From Paenibacillus cremeus (GTDB lineage Bacteria; Bacillota; Bacilli; Paenibacillales; NBRC-103111): a stretch of DNA of 64,000 nt. Within the stretch, counting starts at the first letter, position 1; the number at the start of each line of letters is the position of its first letter. The notes under the pieces were generated by a model. It searched no databases, had not been told where the DNA came from, and worked only from the letters and a program-made list of their open reading frames with translations. The stretch spans positions 166,287-230,286 of the forward strand of contig NZ_VNJI01000004.1 in assembly GCF_007786445.1 (NCBI RefSeq). The letters run 5' to 3'. The position numbers and the translations under genes are program-made. Positions 53,737 through 61,339 of the stretch are shown here, piece by piece.

Positions 53737-54300
53737 ATGCGCGGTAAAGCGGTGATTCTTCCGGACCGGCTCCAGGTGAAGTATCAGGATGTGGACATTC
53801 CCGAGCCTTCCGAAGGCGATGTTGTCATCGAAGTGAAGCATTCCTGGATCAGCATTGGAACGGAAAGCTCTTATTTTCGCGGAGAGCGGGTGAATGGCGA
53901 AGAACCGTACCGCGAAGGACGCCTTGGCCTTACCCCTACGCTCGCTGGCTATCAAAAGGTCGGCACCGTCGTTTACGCGGGCAGCGCCGCAAACGGTCTG
54001 AAGGCCGGAGACAGCGTCTTTGCCACGGTCAGCCGCATGTCCCATATGTTCAAGCCTCGGGGAGGTCATATCAACCCGGCGGTCACGGAGGCCGCCGATC
54101 AAGTGGAAGCAACCTGGCAGCTAATTACGGATAAAAAGGCCGCCTGCCTGGGACTGTTGACAAAGGGCAATTCATCTTTGGATGATACAACATCTGGAAT
54201 TAAAAACGCTGTTGATCCACTATATATTGTAGTGAATCATCAGCGTTTTAATTAGCCGAGGACTTTGTCAACGGTCCCTGCCTCGGGGTCGTTTTAGATT
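53737..54300 (+). pseudogene. Truncated zinc-type (MDR) dehydrogenase interrupted by a MITE
   Basis: The start (ATG 53737, GGTGGAG upstream) and GroES-like N-terminal domain are good: MRGKAVILPDRLQV, ISIGTESSYFRG, GYQKVGTVVYAG, GHINPAVTEAADQV. The frame then reaches KAACLG and runs into a 129-bp mobile element at 54150. Read across the restored empty site, the frame gives KAACLGVVLDW and then stops. The Rossmann domain and the rest, about two thirds of a normal protein of this kind, are missing. Confidence 0.8.
54150..54278. mobile_element. 129-bp MITE with 16-bp inverted repeats and 5-bp target duplication
   Basis: The left end GGGACTGTTGACAAAG and the right end CTTTGTCAACGGTCCC are inverted repeats matching at 15 of 16 bases. 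TGCCT stands on both sides (54145-54149 and 54279-54283). Inside, 54203-54249 folds into a 20-bp stem with two mismatches and a 7-base loop. No ORF. It is non-autonomous and needs a transposase from elsewhere. Confidence 0.75.
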
Positions 54301-54311
54301 GGTGATAAAAA

Positions 54312-54350
54312 CCAAACAGCCTTGATCTGGTCATTGGCCAGATCAAGGCT
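54312..54350 (-). terminator. Terminator of the GH123-like gene
   Basis: AGCCTTGATCTGG and CCAGATCAAGGCT pair perfectly over 7 bases; the minus-strand reading continues GTTTGGTTTTTATC. Confidence 0.92.
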
Positions 54351-54363
54351 ATTGGTGTTCAAA

Positions 54364-56016
54364 TTACTGAAGCGAATGTGCAATCGCACGGTTCACGCTC
54401 TCCCTCTTATTCAAGAGCCACTGCTCCGACCGCGGATACTCGGTAAACGTGATCGGCTGCTCCACATCCTCCTCCAGCAGTGCGATTACCTTCTCGCGGC
54501 CAATTAGGCTTTCGAGTAACCGCAGCGCTCTCAAATCCTGCAAGGCCTCATAAAACACTTCTAGCCGAAGGGATTCAATGGGTTGGCCGCCCTGTCCCGG
54601 GTAGACTAGAAACGCGTCACCCGAAGAGAAAGCATAATCCGCATCCGTATTGATGAACGGATTAATCGGCTTTTTGGAATAGCGTGCGTTCCAGAAATTA
54701 TAGCCCCAGTGCAAAAAGCCGGCGGCATCGAATTTATACAGCTGGATCCCGATAATCCGGTTTCTTGCCGAAGGCATGCAAAAAAAACGATTGGAAGTCT
54801 TCACTCTTTGAGCTCCACAGTAATAGGTCCACAAAGGCTTTACCCCGCCTGCAATAAACGGCTCGATATGGTTGCTGGCCGGAACCGGGATTTGGACCGC
54901 TCCTTGCTCGTAATAGGCGTAATCGGACAGGGCATCGATCACCGGAAATTTGTCCAAATACAATCGGGTGAATTGGCTCACCTTGATGTACTGCTCCAAA
55001 TCCCCGCTCCTTGGCTCATCCGAATTATGAAAGTAGCAGCGATGCTCCAGAGCATGCTTCTTGATGAAATCCACAAGTGCCGGCAAAAACTGGCTGAGGA
55101 AGTGGAGATATTCCGGACCAGCCGAATCCGTTTCCCATCCAAAAATTTTACGTTCGCCGCCATTCTCAACAGCGATGATTTTCGGAGCATGCTTGGCTCC
55201 CCATTGCGTAAACAGGTGGGAAAACTCGAAGTACTCGACACCAAGCCGGCTGCCCATTTCGATCCAGCGCTCTAATTTTTCGAACCTGAAGCTGTATTTG
55301 TCACTATGCTTCTCAACATCAACAAGCTGCACCGTAAGTCGTTCCCCGCCGATCGCCGTATCCAGAGGAGGGGTAAAAATGGGCGTTAAAATCATGTTGA
55401 TCCCGTGCTTGACCGCCGTTTGAATGTAGCTCTCAACAATCTGCCAGTAGGGTTCGCTGAATACCTCCAGCCCGTAATAAACAGCGAGGCAATCCGTATG
55501 AAGCCATTCCGTGTGCACGAGCGTTTGCTTCGGCAGGGCACAGTCCAATATTTCAAGCGTAAAGCATTCCGAGCCGATTGGCTCCCCGGAAGCATTCTCA
55601 AACAACACATCGACCGGATAACGCCCTGGCGCGACCTTCCCATCCGGCGTCACGGTTACCCATACGGAACGCCATTGCCCGGGAAATGCTGTAATTCCGT
55701 CCTCGGGTACAATGGGATACAGAGGATCGGGGTATAACCCAGGCGCTTTACGCAGCACATGATCATCCGAGCCGGAATTATAGGGTAATTCGGACGGCGC
55801 CAGCCCTACCGATCGAATCGTGATGCAACCCTCAAGAGAAGAAACCGCCTTCACTTGAATCGATTTCATCAGCATCTCAGAGCGGTAGGCGACCTGAAAC
55901 GAGTACGTCTCGTTGCTCAGCGCACTGCCGGTAACAAAACCGGGTCCATTGAGCAGATCATCCGCAAACACCTTTGCAAGCGAGCTTAAACACTTGGTTT
56001 CCAACAACTCCGTCAC
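54364..56016 (-). CDS. GH123-like glycoside hydrolase (DUF4091 type)
   Basis: The 550-residue protein has an N-terminal beta-sandwich (about 20-160) and a TIM-barrel-like region with LVHTEWLHTDCLAVYYGLEVFS and LGVEYFEFSHLFTQWG, features of the GH123/DUF4091 group. Asp333-Glu334 in CYFHNSDEPRSG matches the Asp-Glu pair used for substrate-assisted catalysis in GH123 beta-N-acetylgalactosaminidases such as Paenibacillus NgaP. A C-terminal helical part (PIESLRLEVFYEALQDLRALRLLE) closes the barrel. GTG start at 56016 after AAGGAAGAG. No signal peptide, so an intracellular exo-hexosaminidase acting on imported sugars is plausible. Assignment rests on motif recall. Confidence 0.75.
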   Translation of the reverse strand: MTELLETKCLSSLAKVFADDLLNGPGFVTGSALSNETYSFQVAYRSEMLMKSIQVKAVSSLEGCITIRSVGLAPSELPYNSGSDDHVLRKAPGLYPDPLYPIVPEDGITAFPGQWRSVWVTVTPDGKVAPGRYPVDVLFENASGEPIGSECFTLEILDCALPKQTLVHTEWLHTDCLAVYYGLEVFSEPYWQIVESYIQTAVKHGINMILTPIFTPPLDTAIGGERLTVQLVDVEKHSDKYSFRFEKLERWIEMGSRLGVEYFEFSHLFTQWGAKHAPKIIAVENGGERKIFGWETDSAGPEYLHFLSQFLPALVDFIKKHALEHRCYFHNSDEPRSGDLEQYIKVSQFTRLYLDKFPVIDALSDYAYYEQGAVQIPVPASNHIEPFIAGGVKPLWTYYCGAQRVKTSNRFFCMPSARNRIIGIQLYKFDAAGFLHWGYNFWNARYSKKPINPFINTDADYAFSSGDAFLVYPGQGGQPIESLRLEVFYEALQDLRALRLLESLIGREKVIALLEEDVEQPITFTEYPRSEQWLLNKRESVNRAIAHSLQ

Positions 56017-56049
56017 GGGGATCTCTTCCTTTTCCTATTTCTGTTGTTC

Positions 56050-56445
56050 TTATTTCTTTTGCGCCTGGTATGCCTTGTTGACCGCATCCAGCACCTTGCT
56101 GCCGCCCTGCTCGCGCCACTTCTTGGACAGCTCCGCGGTACCTGCGTCAATGTCCTTTTTGCCTGTCATCATATCCACAAAATATTGCTTGTAAAGCTCA
56201 TTTAGAACGCTTCCGAGCTCCACTTCCTCGTCGGTCGTCGACTTTATCAGGTTAGGCACCATATTTTGCGTAGCGATGTCAACCGATTCCTTGGCCCGGT
56301 CCGCTTGCACCTCCGTTTGCGGCAAATAGTTTTCCGTCAGCGGCCAAACGACGTTCCCCTACGCCAGCGGATGAGACCAGCCATTCGAGGTAAATCCGTC
56401 CTTGGCGCCGGAAATGCCGAAGGACGGCCACAGACCGTCCTCTTC
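56050..56445 (-). pseudogene. Relic of a solute-binding protein C-terminus with an in-frame stop
   Basis: One frame codes LWPSFGISGAKDGFTSNGWS and HPLA, hits TAG near 56358, and continues in phase as GNVVWPLTENYLPQTEV through to a normal binding-protein C-terminus (DMMTGKKDIDAGTAELSKKW ... QAQKK). Only the last 130 or so residues of a family 1 or large binding lipoprotein remain; the lipobox and N-lobe are gone. It lies between the GH123-like gene and the third sulfatase, where an importer operon once may have stood. Confidence 0.8.
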
Positions 56446-56448
56446 TCT

Positions 56449-57912
56449 TTATTTCACCAGCGGCTTGAAGGCTGCGCCTTCCGTAATGCCCGGCGCCAGC
56501 GAGTTCAGCTGACCAAAGCCCGTAACGGGAGCGGCGATGCCCTCCTTCCCGGGGATGGCATATTGACCGAACCATTCGCCAAGCCGCAGCCGCAGCGCTT
56601 CCAGCACCATCTGGCATGGCGGATCTCCGGCCCGGTTAACCTCCTCGTTCGGGTCATCCTGCAGATCATAGAGCTCATGCGGTCCGTAGGGATAGCGATG
56701 CACGTATTTCCACTCCCGGGTGCGGATCATCCGGACCGGGCCATATTCGTCGTAGATGACGATGTCATCTCGTCCGGCTCCGGCCTGTCCCTGCAGCAGA
56801 TCATAAAAGCTGCGGCCGGGCAGCCGGTCCTGCTCGGGATTGGACAGCCCCGCGTAATCCAGCAGGGTAGGAAATACGTCATACTGGCTGAGCAGCTCCT
56901 CTCGCACCCTTCCCGTGGGAATAACCCCCGGATGGCTGAAAATCGCAGGCACCTTGACCGACGTATCGTACATATTGAGGGGAAACGTACCGTTTCCTTT
57001 GCCCCAAATCCCGTGATGCCCCATGTTCATGCCGTTATCGCCCATAAACACGATTAACGTTTGCTCCCGAAGCCCCCTCTCCTCTAGCCTATCAATGATT
57101 TGGCCGATCCCGTCGTCCATGGCCGTGATCGAGGCGTAATAGCCGCGCAGCAGCTCCTTCCGCCGTTCACCTTCTCCATGCGGAGCCGTCTGTGCCTGGT
57201 TCGGATGAAGCGGCAGCTCCGGCACCGAGTCGAACGGGCAGTCGTCGTACAGGGACAGGTACGATTCCGGATGCTCCGAGCGGTCCCAAGGTGAATGCGG
57301 CGCCGTGTAATGCACGCTCAAATAGAACGGAGCATCCTGTCCCCCTAGCTCATCTAAAAATTGCAGTGCATGCTCTGTAATCAGATCGGTCACGTATCCA
57401 TCCACGATTTGTACCTCGCCATGCTCAACGATATCCGGCTTCATGTAGGAGCAGCCTCCTCTAGCAATCGAAAACCAGCGCTCAAAGCCTTTCCTTGGGA
57501 CGGCGTTATTGCCCAAATGCCACTTGCCGCTTAACGCGCAGGCATAGCCTGCTTCAGCAAGCAGCTCCGTATAGGTCGGCTGACCGGCTAAATAATCGAT
57601 GGCGATCCGCTCATCGGCAAACATCGGCTGCTGGCGCACCTCTTCGCTGAGGCCGCTACGATTTACGTTGCCCGAGCGAATCCAGTCATGAACCCCATGC
57701 TGGGACGGGATTCTCCCGGTCAGAATGGACGCCCGCGCAGGCGAGCAAACCGGCGAGGTGCAAAAAAAGTGATCGAACCGGATCCCTTGATCGGCAAGAC
57801 GGTCGAGATGAGGTGTGCGAATTTCACGGTTGCCGCTGCTACCCAGCGCCCAGCTGCCCATATCATCTGCGAGGATGAAAACGATGTTCGGTTTGCGGCG
57901 GTTATTTTCCAT
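56449..57912 (-). CDS. Type I sulfatase, cytoplasmic (third copy)
   Basis: A 487-residue protein from ATG 57912 with signature C56-S-P-A-R60-ASILTGR. First-strand DD is in FILADDMGSW, and FMGDNGMNMGHHGIWGKGNG gives the metal and sulfate ligands. No signal peptide follows the start (MENNRRKPNIVF). The upstream TTG alternative would place GGGAGG inside the coding region. A 25-codon ORF with its own strong ribosome site overlaps this start and probably couples translation. It follows the orphan binding protein at 58005. Differences in the substrate-side motifs from the sulfatases at 2215 and 36007 suggest a different sulfate position. Confidence 0.92.
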   Translation of the reverse strand: MENNRRKPNIVFILADDMGSWALGSSGNREIRTPHLDRLADQGIRFDHFFCTSPVCSPARASILTGRIPSQHGVHDWIRSGNVNRSGLSEEVRQQPMFADERIAIDYLAGQPTYTELLAEAGYACALSGKWHLGNNAVPRKGFERWFSIARGGCSYMKPDIVEHGEVQIVDGYVTDLITEHALQFLDELGGQDAPFYLSVHYTAPHSPWDRSEHPESYLSLYDDCPFDSVPELPLHPNQAQTAPHGEGERRKELLRGYYASITAMDDGIGQIIDRLEERGLREQTLIVFMGDNGMNMGHHGIWGKGNGTFPLNMYDTSVKVPAIFSHPGVIPTGRVREELLSQYDVFPTLLDYAGLSNPEQDRLPGRSFYDLLQGQAGAGRDDIVIYDEYGPVRMIRTREWKYVHRYPYGPHELYDLQDDPNEEVNRAGDPPCQMVLEALRLRLGEWFGQYAIPGKEGIAAPVTGFGQLNSLAPGITEGAAFKPLVK

Positions 57913-57979
57913 TGGCTTCAGGTCCTCCCGATTTGACAATTTTTACGAATCGCTCCAGCCATTGCTCAGCTTGGCTCAT
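57902..57979 (-). CDS. 25-codon leader ORF overlapping the sulfatase start
   Basis: Codes MSQAEQWLERFVKIVKSGGP and five more residues. AGGAGG lies 9 bp before its ATG, better than the site of the sulfatase itself. Its TAA lies just inside the sulfatase gene in another frame (8-bp stop/start overlap region), which suits translational coupling. It lies in the 93-bp gap after the binding-protein gene. The peptide is unrecognised and may be an amphipathic helix. Confidence 0.5.
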   Translation of the reverse strand: MSQAEQWLERFVKIVKSGGPEANGK

Positions 57980-58004
57980 TTATTCACGCCTCCTGTGAAT
58001 CCTC

Positions 58005-59315
58005 TTATTTTTTCAGCGATTGGAGCTCCGACGCTGCCGCTTCCTGCACTTCCCTGAGCGCCGTGATCGTGTCCTTCTTACCCGCAGCAATGTCGGTGAA
58101 GGCGGTGTTCATTCGCTTGGCGACAATGTCATCATATTTAGTGACGTAGGAGGCAGCAGCTCGTGTGGCTGGGAAGAACGCCCCCACATCTTTACCCTTG
58201 AAATTTTTCCCATTGGCCGGATCGCCTTCCGTTCCAAACGCCTTAATAATTTCTGGATTACGCACGCTTGGGATGGTCCCGGCTTTGGAGATGCGCATCT
58301 GGTAGTCATCGGTCGTCAGCGCCTTCAAAATTTCGAACGCTAGCTCTTTATTTTTGCTCGTGCTGGAAATATTCATAAATGTAGGATACACTTGCGGGCC
58401 CACGCCCGGCGCCTCGGTATAAGTAGGCATGCTCACCATATCCCAGCTGTCAAAATCCCATTTGCCGAACTGGTAGGCCATCATGGCCACGTTTTTTTCT
58501 TTGCTGAACATATCGGTTGTCGCCGGCTCATTTCCGGGAATGCTCGCAAATCGGGTAAAGTTATCCATAAACAGCTTGAATTTGTCGTCGTTTACGAGCA
58601 CCTTTTGAGCCTTCGGATCGTAATAGGAGAGCGATAATTGGTTCACGTTATACATAAACGGATAGCGTGTCGCAAAGCCATAGTACGGGGTGCCATTGTC
58701 GGTCCGGGTCAATTTTTTGGCCAAATCGTACACCTGATCCCACGTCATGCCGTCCTTCGGATAAGCCACACCGAACTTGTCAAAGATCTCTTTGTTATAA
58801 AATAATGCGACCGGAGCGCTGCTGACCGGAAAGCCGTAAATGCCTCCGCTGCCGAACTGCTTTTGATATTCGAGGGCATAGGGCTCCAGCCGGTTCAGAT
58901 CGAAGCCGTTTTTCTTAATCAGCTCAGACATGTCAAACAGCAAATTCGTCTCGGCCAAGGATGGAAAAGAAAAGATAGAGCTGATGATCAAATCGATCTG
59001 CTGACCGGAAACGACGAGCTCCTGCGGCGTCATCCCTTTGCCTGTTGCGATAAAATTGATTTTTACTTTCGGAAATTTGGCATGGATTTCTTTGCCGAAA
59101 TCCGTAGCATTAAACCAGTCCAGGTTGGCGGTCGCATTGGACACATTGTAGATTACGATTTCAGCAGCTTCGGTACCGAGCTTGCCTTGTGTACCCGAAT
59201 CAGCCTTTGCCGGCGCTTGAGCTTCTGTTTGTATTTGGCCGGCACCTTGGCTGCATGCGGCTAATAAACCGGCAACCGGGAGTACATACAAGGCTTTTTT
59301 CCAACGTGTCCACAT
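58005..59315 (-). CDS. Family 1 solute-binding lipoprotein without its own permeases (second orphan)
   Basis: A 436-residue precursor with lipobox LLAAC (Cys21) and a Gln/Ala-rich spacer, then a family 1 binding fold (EIVIYNVSNATANLDWF, VALFYNKEIFDKFGVAYPKDG). ATG 59315 lies 9 bp after GGGGG; the longer frame has no signal-peptide start. It is a close paralogue of the protein at 33441. It heads a transcript with the third sulfatase and is divergent from the AraC regulator at 59383. No permease lies nearby, so it must use an importer encoded elsewhere or the Lpl-type pair at 39-41 kb. Confidence 0.92.
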   Translation of the reverse strand: MWTRWKKALYVLPVAGLLAACSQGAGQIQTEAQAPAKADSGTQGKLGTEAAEIVIYNVSNATANLDWFNATDFGKEIHAKFPKVKINFIATGKGMTPQELVVSGQQIDLIISSIFSFPSLAETNLLFDMSELIKKNGFDLNRLEPYALEYQKQFGSGGIYGFPVSSAPVALFYNKEIFDKFGVAYPKDGMTWDQVYDLAKKLTRTDNGTPYYGFATRYPFMYNVNQLSLSYYDPKAQKVLVNDDKFKLFMDNFTRFASIPGNEPATTDMFSKEKNVAMMAYQFGKWDFDSWDMVSMPTYTEAPGVGPQVYPTFMNISSTSKNKELAFEILKALTTDDYQMRISKAGTIPSVRNPEIIKAFGTEGDPANGKNFKGKDVGAFFPATRAAASYVTKYDDIVAKRMNTAFTDIAAGKKDTITALREVQEAAASELQSLKK

Positions 59316-59334
59316 GATGGTAATCCCCCTTATT

Positions 59335-59348
59335 CGCAAACGTTTACA
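59335..59348 (-). promoter_or_regulatory. cre-like catabolite site in the divergent promoter
   Basis: TGTAAACGTTTGCG (minus strand) fits the cre consensus TGWAANCGNTNWCA at 12 of 14 positions. It lies just upstream of the binding-protein ribosome site, where CcpA would block transcription. Confidence 0.4.
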
Positions 59349-59382
59349 GCACTAAGAATACTATTTACAGCCTGCCGATCCC

Positions 59383-60333
59383 ATGGCAAAATTGACGATA
59401 GACTTGACAATTCTTACGATCAACGAGGAGGTGGAGCCCGCCGTGTTTATTCTGCACCCTGATGCTCAAAGGCTAGAATTCAGTCTAGAACCCCGATGGA
59501 TTCGGCATATGCATAAGCCGCACGATTTCAGCTTTGGGCCCGTCTCCACTCCCTTGCCTGTTTTTTGGCTCATGCTGGATGGTGAGCGCACCATTCAAAT
59601 CGAGGATGAATGCCATGTGATCCGCAAAGGCGATCTGATCGTGTTCCCGCCCGGCTTACCTTATCAGCTCCTTTCGGCCGAAGCCGGCTCCCCCGTTCGG
59701 TACTTATCGCTTAGCTGCACGGTCAGGCTCGGACCGTTCGATTTCCATGAGCTGTACCCGTTCCCTAAGTTAACAGCTGTCTTTGACGAAGCGATCTTCC
59801 ACCGGCTTGCCGACCATTGGATGGAGTCTGTCCGCTTATTCGATCAATTTGTCGCACTATACGAACACGATGCCTCCGATGGGAGTCCCTCCAGCTTGGC
59901 GGTTTCACTTGCCCTGCTTCGTGTACAGGGTGCCTTGCAGCAATGGTTTGCGCATTTAATGGCCCTGCTGGGGCCGCAGCTGCCGGAGCAGCCCCCGGAC
60001 ATCGATCCCCGCATTATAAAAGCCTGCACTTATTTGCAAGAGCACGTGCATGAGCCTCTCACACTCGAGAAGCTGGCCGCGCATGTCTATTTGAGTCCGA
60101 GCCATTTCAGCTACTTGTTCCGGAGGGCTCTCGGTCAGCCTCCCGCCCAGTATGTGCGCAGCTACCGAATCCGTCTGGCCAAAGAGCTGCTGCTGCAGAC
60201 CTCATGGCCGGTCGGCGAAATCTCACAGCGTGTAGGCTATGGCGAGCTTAGTGAATTCAGCCGCGCGTTCCGCCATGCATCAGGTCTTAGTCCGCAGGCG
60301 TACCGCCAGCAGTGGCGGCATACGAATATTTGA
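59383..60333 (+). CDS. AraC-family regulator with cupin sensor
   Basis: An N-terminal cupin-like ligand fold (FWLMLDGERTIQIEDECHVI, KGDLIVFPPGLPYQLL) is joined to a C-terminal AraC double helix-turn-helix (LTLEKLAAHVYLSPSHFSYL and VGEISQRVGYGELSEFSRAFRH, ending SPQAYRQQW). The 316-residue frame begins at ATG 59383, but GAGGAGG lies inside it and GTG 59443 (about 296 residues, beginning MFILHPDAQ) may be the real start. It is divergent from the orphan binding protein and sulfatase and most likely regulates them. Confidence 0.9.
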   Translation: MAKLTIDLTILTINEEVEPAVFILHPDAQRLEFSLEPRWIRHMHKPHDFSFGPVSTPLPVFWLMLDGERTIQIEDECHVIRKGDLIVFPPGLPYQLLSAEAGSPVRYLSLSCTVRLGPFDFHELYPFPKLTAVFDEAIFHRLADHWMESVRLFDQFVALYEHDASDGSPSSLAVSLALLRVQGALQQWFAHLMALLGPQLPEQPPDIDPRIIKACTYLQEHVHEPLTLEKLAAHVYLSPSHFSYLFRRALGQPPAQYVRSYRIRLAKELLLQTSWPVGEISQRVGYGELSEFSRAFRHASGLSPQAYRQQWRHTNI

Positions 60334-60640
60334 TTGATTCCAAAAAGAAAACCAGAAAAGGCCTACTGTTTCCAGAAAGCCGTAAATATCATTTATTATA
60401 ATAATATTTTATCTGGTGCTGATTCTGATAAATCAAATATATTATTTGGTAGGTGACATGAGTAAAACGGAGGAAGTTGGCTCACGAAATTAGGGCGTGT
60501 ATTTGAAGTATTCGCGTAGCAGGATTATTATCAAAGAAGACCATATTTTTATACATTGGGAAGATTATGGCAATCCTCGCGGTTTATATCCCTGAAACAT
60601 CTAATATATTGTGCTTATCCAGTTGAATGGAGGGTCTACC
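60334..60640. other. Intergenic stretch with a possible decayed small ORF
   Basis: AT-rich to about 60450. At 60458-60595 one frame reads MSKTEEVGSRN, TAG, then GVYLKYSRSRIIIKEDHIFI and 12 more residues before TGA. The second part looks protein-like but has no clear ribosome site of its own. Nothing else is recognised. Confidence 0.3.
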
Positions 60641-61150
60641 ATGGGCATTAGGAATTATATGATTGGAGGCGTTTCCGGCGCCGGCAAAACTACGGTCTGC
60701 AACGAATTGCAGCGGCGAGGCTACCATGCCATTCATGGAGACCGTGAATTGGCTTATCAAGGCGATCCGGAAACTGGTACCCCGACGGATGGCTTTAAAC
60801 CCGAACACCACATTTGGAATGTAGATAAAGTAAAAACTTTGGTCGACAATCAGGATGAGGCGGTAACATTTTTCTGCGGTGGTTCGCGGAATTTTTCCAA
60901 ATTCATCGATCTCTTCGACGGCGTGTTTGTCCTTGAGGTCGACCTGGAAACCTCTCTCCGGCGGATTGATGAGCGAGTGGCACTTGACCCAACTGACTGG
61001 GGTGGCAGACCAGAGGAACGGGAAATCAGTGAGCGCTTGCATCAAACGAAGGAAGGCATTCCTAAAAACGGGATTATAATTGACGCGACCGCACCGATCG
61101 CGCACGTCGTTGACGAAATCCTCCATCAAATCGAAGCAAATAAACGCTAA
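60641..61150 (+). CDS. P-loop small-molecule kinase-like protein
   Basis: A 169-residue protein beginning MGIRNYMIGGVSGAGKTTV, a Walker A motif with Lys16-Thr17 on the first strand. A short acidic HGDREL follows where many nucleoside or shikimate-type kinases have DxD substrate contacts, and a lid-like Arg region is seen (LRRIDERVALDPTDWGGRPE). Start ATG 60641 follows GGAGGG; the frame upstream is not similar to the family. It would transfer phosphate to a small molecule or nucleotide; substrate unknown. It stands alone with its own terminator and may not belong to the polysaccharide locus. Confidence 0.85.
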   Translation: MGIRNYMIGGVSGAGKTTVCNELQRRGYHAIHGDRELAYQGDPETGTPTDGFKPEHHIWNVDKVKTLVDNQDEAVTFFCGGSRNFSKFIDLFDGVFVLEVDLETSLRRIDERVALDPTDWGGRPEEREISERLHQTKEGIPKNGIIIDATAPIAHVVDEILHQIEANKR

Positions 61151-61249
61151 GGACAGTAACTTACGGGCGCTCAAGGACAGCCCAATACATCAGTGCATCT
61201 GGATACGAACAGGACCATTCACTGCGTTAACTGGGAACGTTAGTTCAAT

Positions 61250-61280
61250 AAACCGCCTTTTTCTCTAAGGCGGTTTTATT
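61250..61280 (+). terminator. Terminator of the P-loop kinase gene
   Basis: AACCGCCTT pairs with AAGGCGGTT over TTTCTCT and is followed by TTATT. Confidence 0.85.
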
Positions 61281-61339
61281 ATGGTCAGATATCAACATTA
61301 GAATTTATCATAGCCTTAATTGAATATAAACAACGTTAT

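Noticed and set aside
60584..61174. 196-aa minus-strand ORF
   Set aside because: Antisense to the P-loop kinase, which has an intact Walker A motif and a ribosome site.
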